8,130 bases of DNA, from the NCBI GenBank assembly GCA_049792815.1, contig JBARBG010000137.1, positions 1-8,130 of the forward strand, in the 5' to 3' direction. Of this stretch, positions 7,021 to 8,130 are shown piece by piece. The position numbers and the translations under genes were made by a program. Each line of letters begins with the position of its first letter. The first letter of the stretch is position 1. This stretch comes from DAIDKA01 sp049792815 (GTDB lineage: Bacteria > Pseudomonadota > Gammaproteobacteria > Steroidobacterales > Steroidobacteraceae). Below the pieces are notes generated by a model. The model searched no databases. It was not told where the DNA came from and worked only from the letters and a program-made list of their open reading frames with translations.

Positions 7021-7148
7021 GGCGCTGCAATCTACCCGTGCTGCGAGCGCGCAGCAATCCCTGGGGCGATGGCCTCGCCAATCCGGCCCGGTCTGTTGCA
7101 TAGTCCTGCGCGAGGGCCCCGTTGGCCTGCCATTCAAGCGGAGTCCAC
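7021..7148. other. Divergent intergenic region
   Basis: These 128 bases separate the leftward small ORF/rimO unit from the rightward methyltransferase gene, so they should hold at least one promoter for each direction. Apart from the weak leftward candidate, I see no clear promoter for the methyltransferase and no strong hairpin. If the small ORF is not real, the intergenic region is 6818-7148 (331 bases). Confidence 0.5.
7029..7057 (-). promoter_or_regulatory. Weak candidate promoter toward the small membrane ORF and rimO
   Basis: On the minus strand, TTGCTG (7057-7052) and TAGATT (7034-7029) are separated by 17 bases. The matches are only three and four of six to the sigma-70 consensus. 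Transcription would start close to 7022, nearly at the ATG of the small membrane ORF at 7020, giving an almost leaderless message; that would fit the missing Shine-Dalgarno sequence there. Confidence 0.2.
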
Positions 7149-7730
7149 TTGGCCTTTGATCGTGCCTACTACGAGAAATTCTATTTTGATCCACGAACCG
7201 CGGTGACCAGCCGGGCGGAGATGCAGGCCAGGGCGCGGCTTATCGTCGCCTATGCCCGCCACGTGGGCCTGCCGGTGCGGCGCATTCTTGACGCAGGCTG
7301 CGGCACGGGCCTGTTGCGCAAGCCCCTTGAGAAGGGTTTTCCCAAGGCCCGCTATACGGGTCTGGATGTGAGTGAGTACCTGTCTCAGCGCTTTGGCTGG
7401 GCGCAGGGGAATGTCGATACCTGGAGCAGCCCGACCCCCTTTGATCTCGTCATCTGCTACGACGTGCTCCAGTACCTGGACAATCGCCGCGCCGCCCGCG
7501 CGCTGGCGAATCTTGGCCGCCTGTGCCGCGCGGTACTGTATTTCGGGGCCTTGACCGCGACGGACTGGCGGCGCAACTGCGACCGCCGCCGTACGGATGC
7601 CGCCGTACACATGCGCGACGGCACCTGGTACCGCACCCGCCTGCGGCGTCACTTCCACGAAATCGGTGCCGGGTTCTGGCTGCGCCGCGGTGCGCCCCTC
7701 ACGGTGTGGGAGCTCGAGACGGCAGGTTGA
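7149..7730 (+). CDS. Class I SAM-dependent methyltransferase
   Basis: This 193-residue protein has the Rossmann-fold methyltransferase core. Motif I is ILDAGCGTGLL (46-56), the acidic residue that binds the SAM ribose is D73 in YTGLDVSEYL, and FDLVICYDVLQYLD follows as motif IV-like. An N-terminal helix region starting FDRAYYEKFYFDP precedes the core. The C-terminal part is rich in arginine and short, so substrate binding is not readable. The TTG at 7149 is chosen because GCGGAG (7138-7143) lies at ideal distance from it; another in-frame TTG at 7122 would add nine residues without a ribosome binding site. The gene overlaps the next one by TTGA, so the two are probably coupled. Substrate is unknown: small molecule, lipid or protein are all possible. 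Confidence 0.9.
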   Translation: MAFDRAYYEKFYFDPRTAVTSRAEMQARARLIVAYARHVGLPVRRILDAGCGTGLLRKPLEKGFPKARYTGLDVSEYLSQRFGWAQGNVDTWSSPTPFDLVICYDVLQYLDNRRAARALANLGRLCRAVLYFGALTATDWRRNCDRRRTDAAVHMRDGTWYRTRLRRHFHEIGAGFWLRRGAPLTVWELETAG

Positions 7731-8130
7731 ACGCACCATCCAATTATCGCTTCGAAGGGCCGGTAAAGTGTGTCACCGGCCCCGGCCCTGCCGGAGTCAC
7801 GCTGCAGGGACTGCTGGTGCAGAGCGGTGGCCAGGCCACAGCGGCACAGCTTTCGCTGATGTGCAGCGAACCGCCGCAACTGCCTGCGACCTTGGCGGAT
7901 GTCACCGTTGAAGCGCTGGCTGCGCCGGAAGTAGTGCTGCATAGCGGCGCGCAGGTCTGGCGCCTGCGTTGCAGCACCTGGCAGCTGCACCGTGAGGTTG
8001 GCGCAATCTTCTATGCGGCGATTCCGCCCCGGCCAACGCCCTGGATCCGACGGCTGGGGTGGCGCCTGCTGCTGGGCATCGCGAACACGGCCCCGGGGCG
8101 TTGGCTGCTGTCGCGACGCGGTCGCACAAG
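7727..8130 (+). CDS. Unrecognised protein, 3' end beyond the window
   Basis: A frame with coding-like GC-rich third positions stays open from a TTG at 7727 to the right edge (134 codons, no stop). The TTG overlaps the methyltransferase TGA by four bases (TTGA), the same style of junction seen elsewhere in the window. The protein begins NAPSNYRFEGPVKCV and runs through a polar, beta-rich-looking stretch. It then has VWRLRCSTWQLHREVGAIFY, followed by a proline-rich turn and a basic amphipathic segment (WIRRLGWRLLLGIANTAPG). I do not recognise the family. Close coupling suggests that it works with, or is needed in proportion to, the methyltransferase. Only a weak GAG (7716-7718) precedes the TTG, so the exact start is uncertain; a later one such as GTG 7817 or ATG 7859 is possible. 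Confidence 0.65.
   Translation, partial: MNAPSNYRFEGPVKCVTGPGPAGVTLQGLLVQSGGQATAAQLSLMCSEPPQLPATLADVTVEALAAPEVVLHSGAQVWRLRCSTWQLHREVGAIFYAAIPPRPTPWIRRLGWRLLLGIANTAPGRWLLSRRGRT
7757..7782 (+). repeat. 8-bp perfect inverted repeat near the start of the partial gene
   Basis: GGGCCGGT (7757-7764) and ACCGGCCC (7775-7782) are perfect inverted arms around a 10-base loop. The structure starts 30 bases after the proposed TTG start. No T-run follows, and the surrounding frame is open, so it is not called a terminator. It may be a chance product of high GC, or it may slow translation at the start of the gene. Confidence 0.4.

Noticed and set aside
7099..7104. CATAGT as a -10 element for the methyltransferase
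   Set aside because: It has only four of six matches, and no -35 element lies at a proper distance.
6832..7206. 124-codon plus-strand frame across the divergent intergenic region
   Set aside because: It overlaps the methyltransferase start in another frame, lacks a ribosome binding site, and has low-complexity composition with no motif.
7134..7739. 201-codon minus-strand frame opposite the methyltransferase
   Set aside because: The plus strand has intact SAM-binding motifs and a well-placed ribosome binding site, while the minus frame has neither.

Overview
The window is GC-rich and tightly packed, with gene pairs joined by ATGA or TGAATG junctions. The rimO, SixA-type phosphatase and YtrA-type regulator genes and the high GC at third codon positions point to a proteobacterium. 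A gammaproteobacterium of the Xanthomonadales/Nevskiales kind is the best guess from gene content, but no rRNA or other taxonomic marker is present.

Left block (27-2904, + strand): a three-gene operon with a short YtrA-subfamily GntR repressor, an ABC transporter ATPase and a membrane permease. Both junctions are 4-base ATGA overlaps. An 8-bp inverted repeat lies across the regulator's GTG start and looks like an autoregulatory operator. The permease has about seven membrane segments followed by a large, probably periplasmic C-terminal domain with four clustered cysteines.

Middle block (2966-5495, + strand): a small NTF2/SnoaL-like protein, a GMC-family FAD oxidoreductase and a SixA-like histidine phosphatase, in close succession. 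A GC-rich hairpin overlaps the ribosome binding site and first start-codon base of the NTF2-like gene. The SixA-like gene converges on rimO, and the two stop codons share one CTAG.

Right block: rimO (- strand, 5492-6817) encodes the enzyme that methylthiolates ribosomal protein S12. A possible 56-residue single-pass membrane protein precedes it on the same strand. Diverging from these is a SAM-dependent methyltransferase gene (7149-7730, + strand, TTG start). It is followed by an unrecognised gene that overlaps it by TTGA and runs off the right edge.

No tRNA, rRNA, CRISPR array, insertion sequence or phage gene was seen. The window looks like ordinary chromosome. Its less ordinary parts are the permease fusion, the operator and hairpin at two translation starts, and the small or partial unrecognised genes. 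I found no convincing evidence of a wholly new system.
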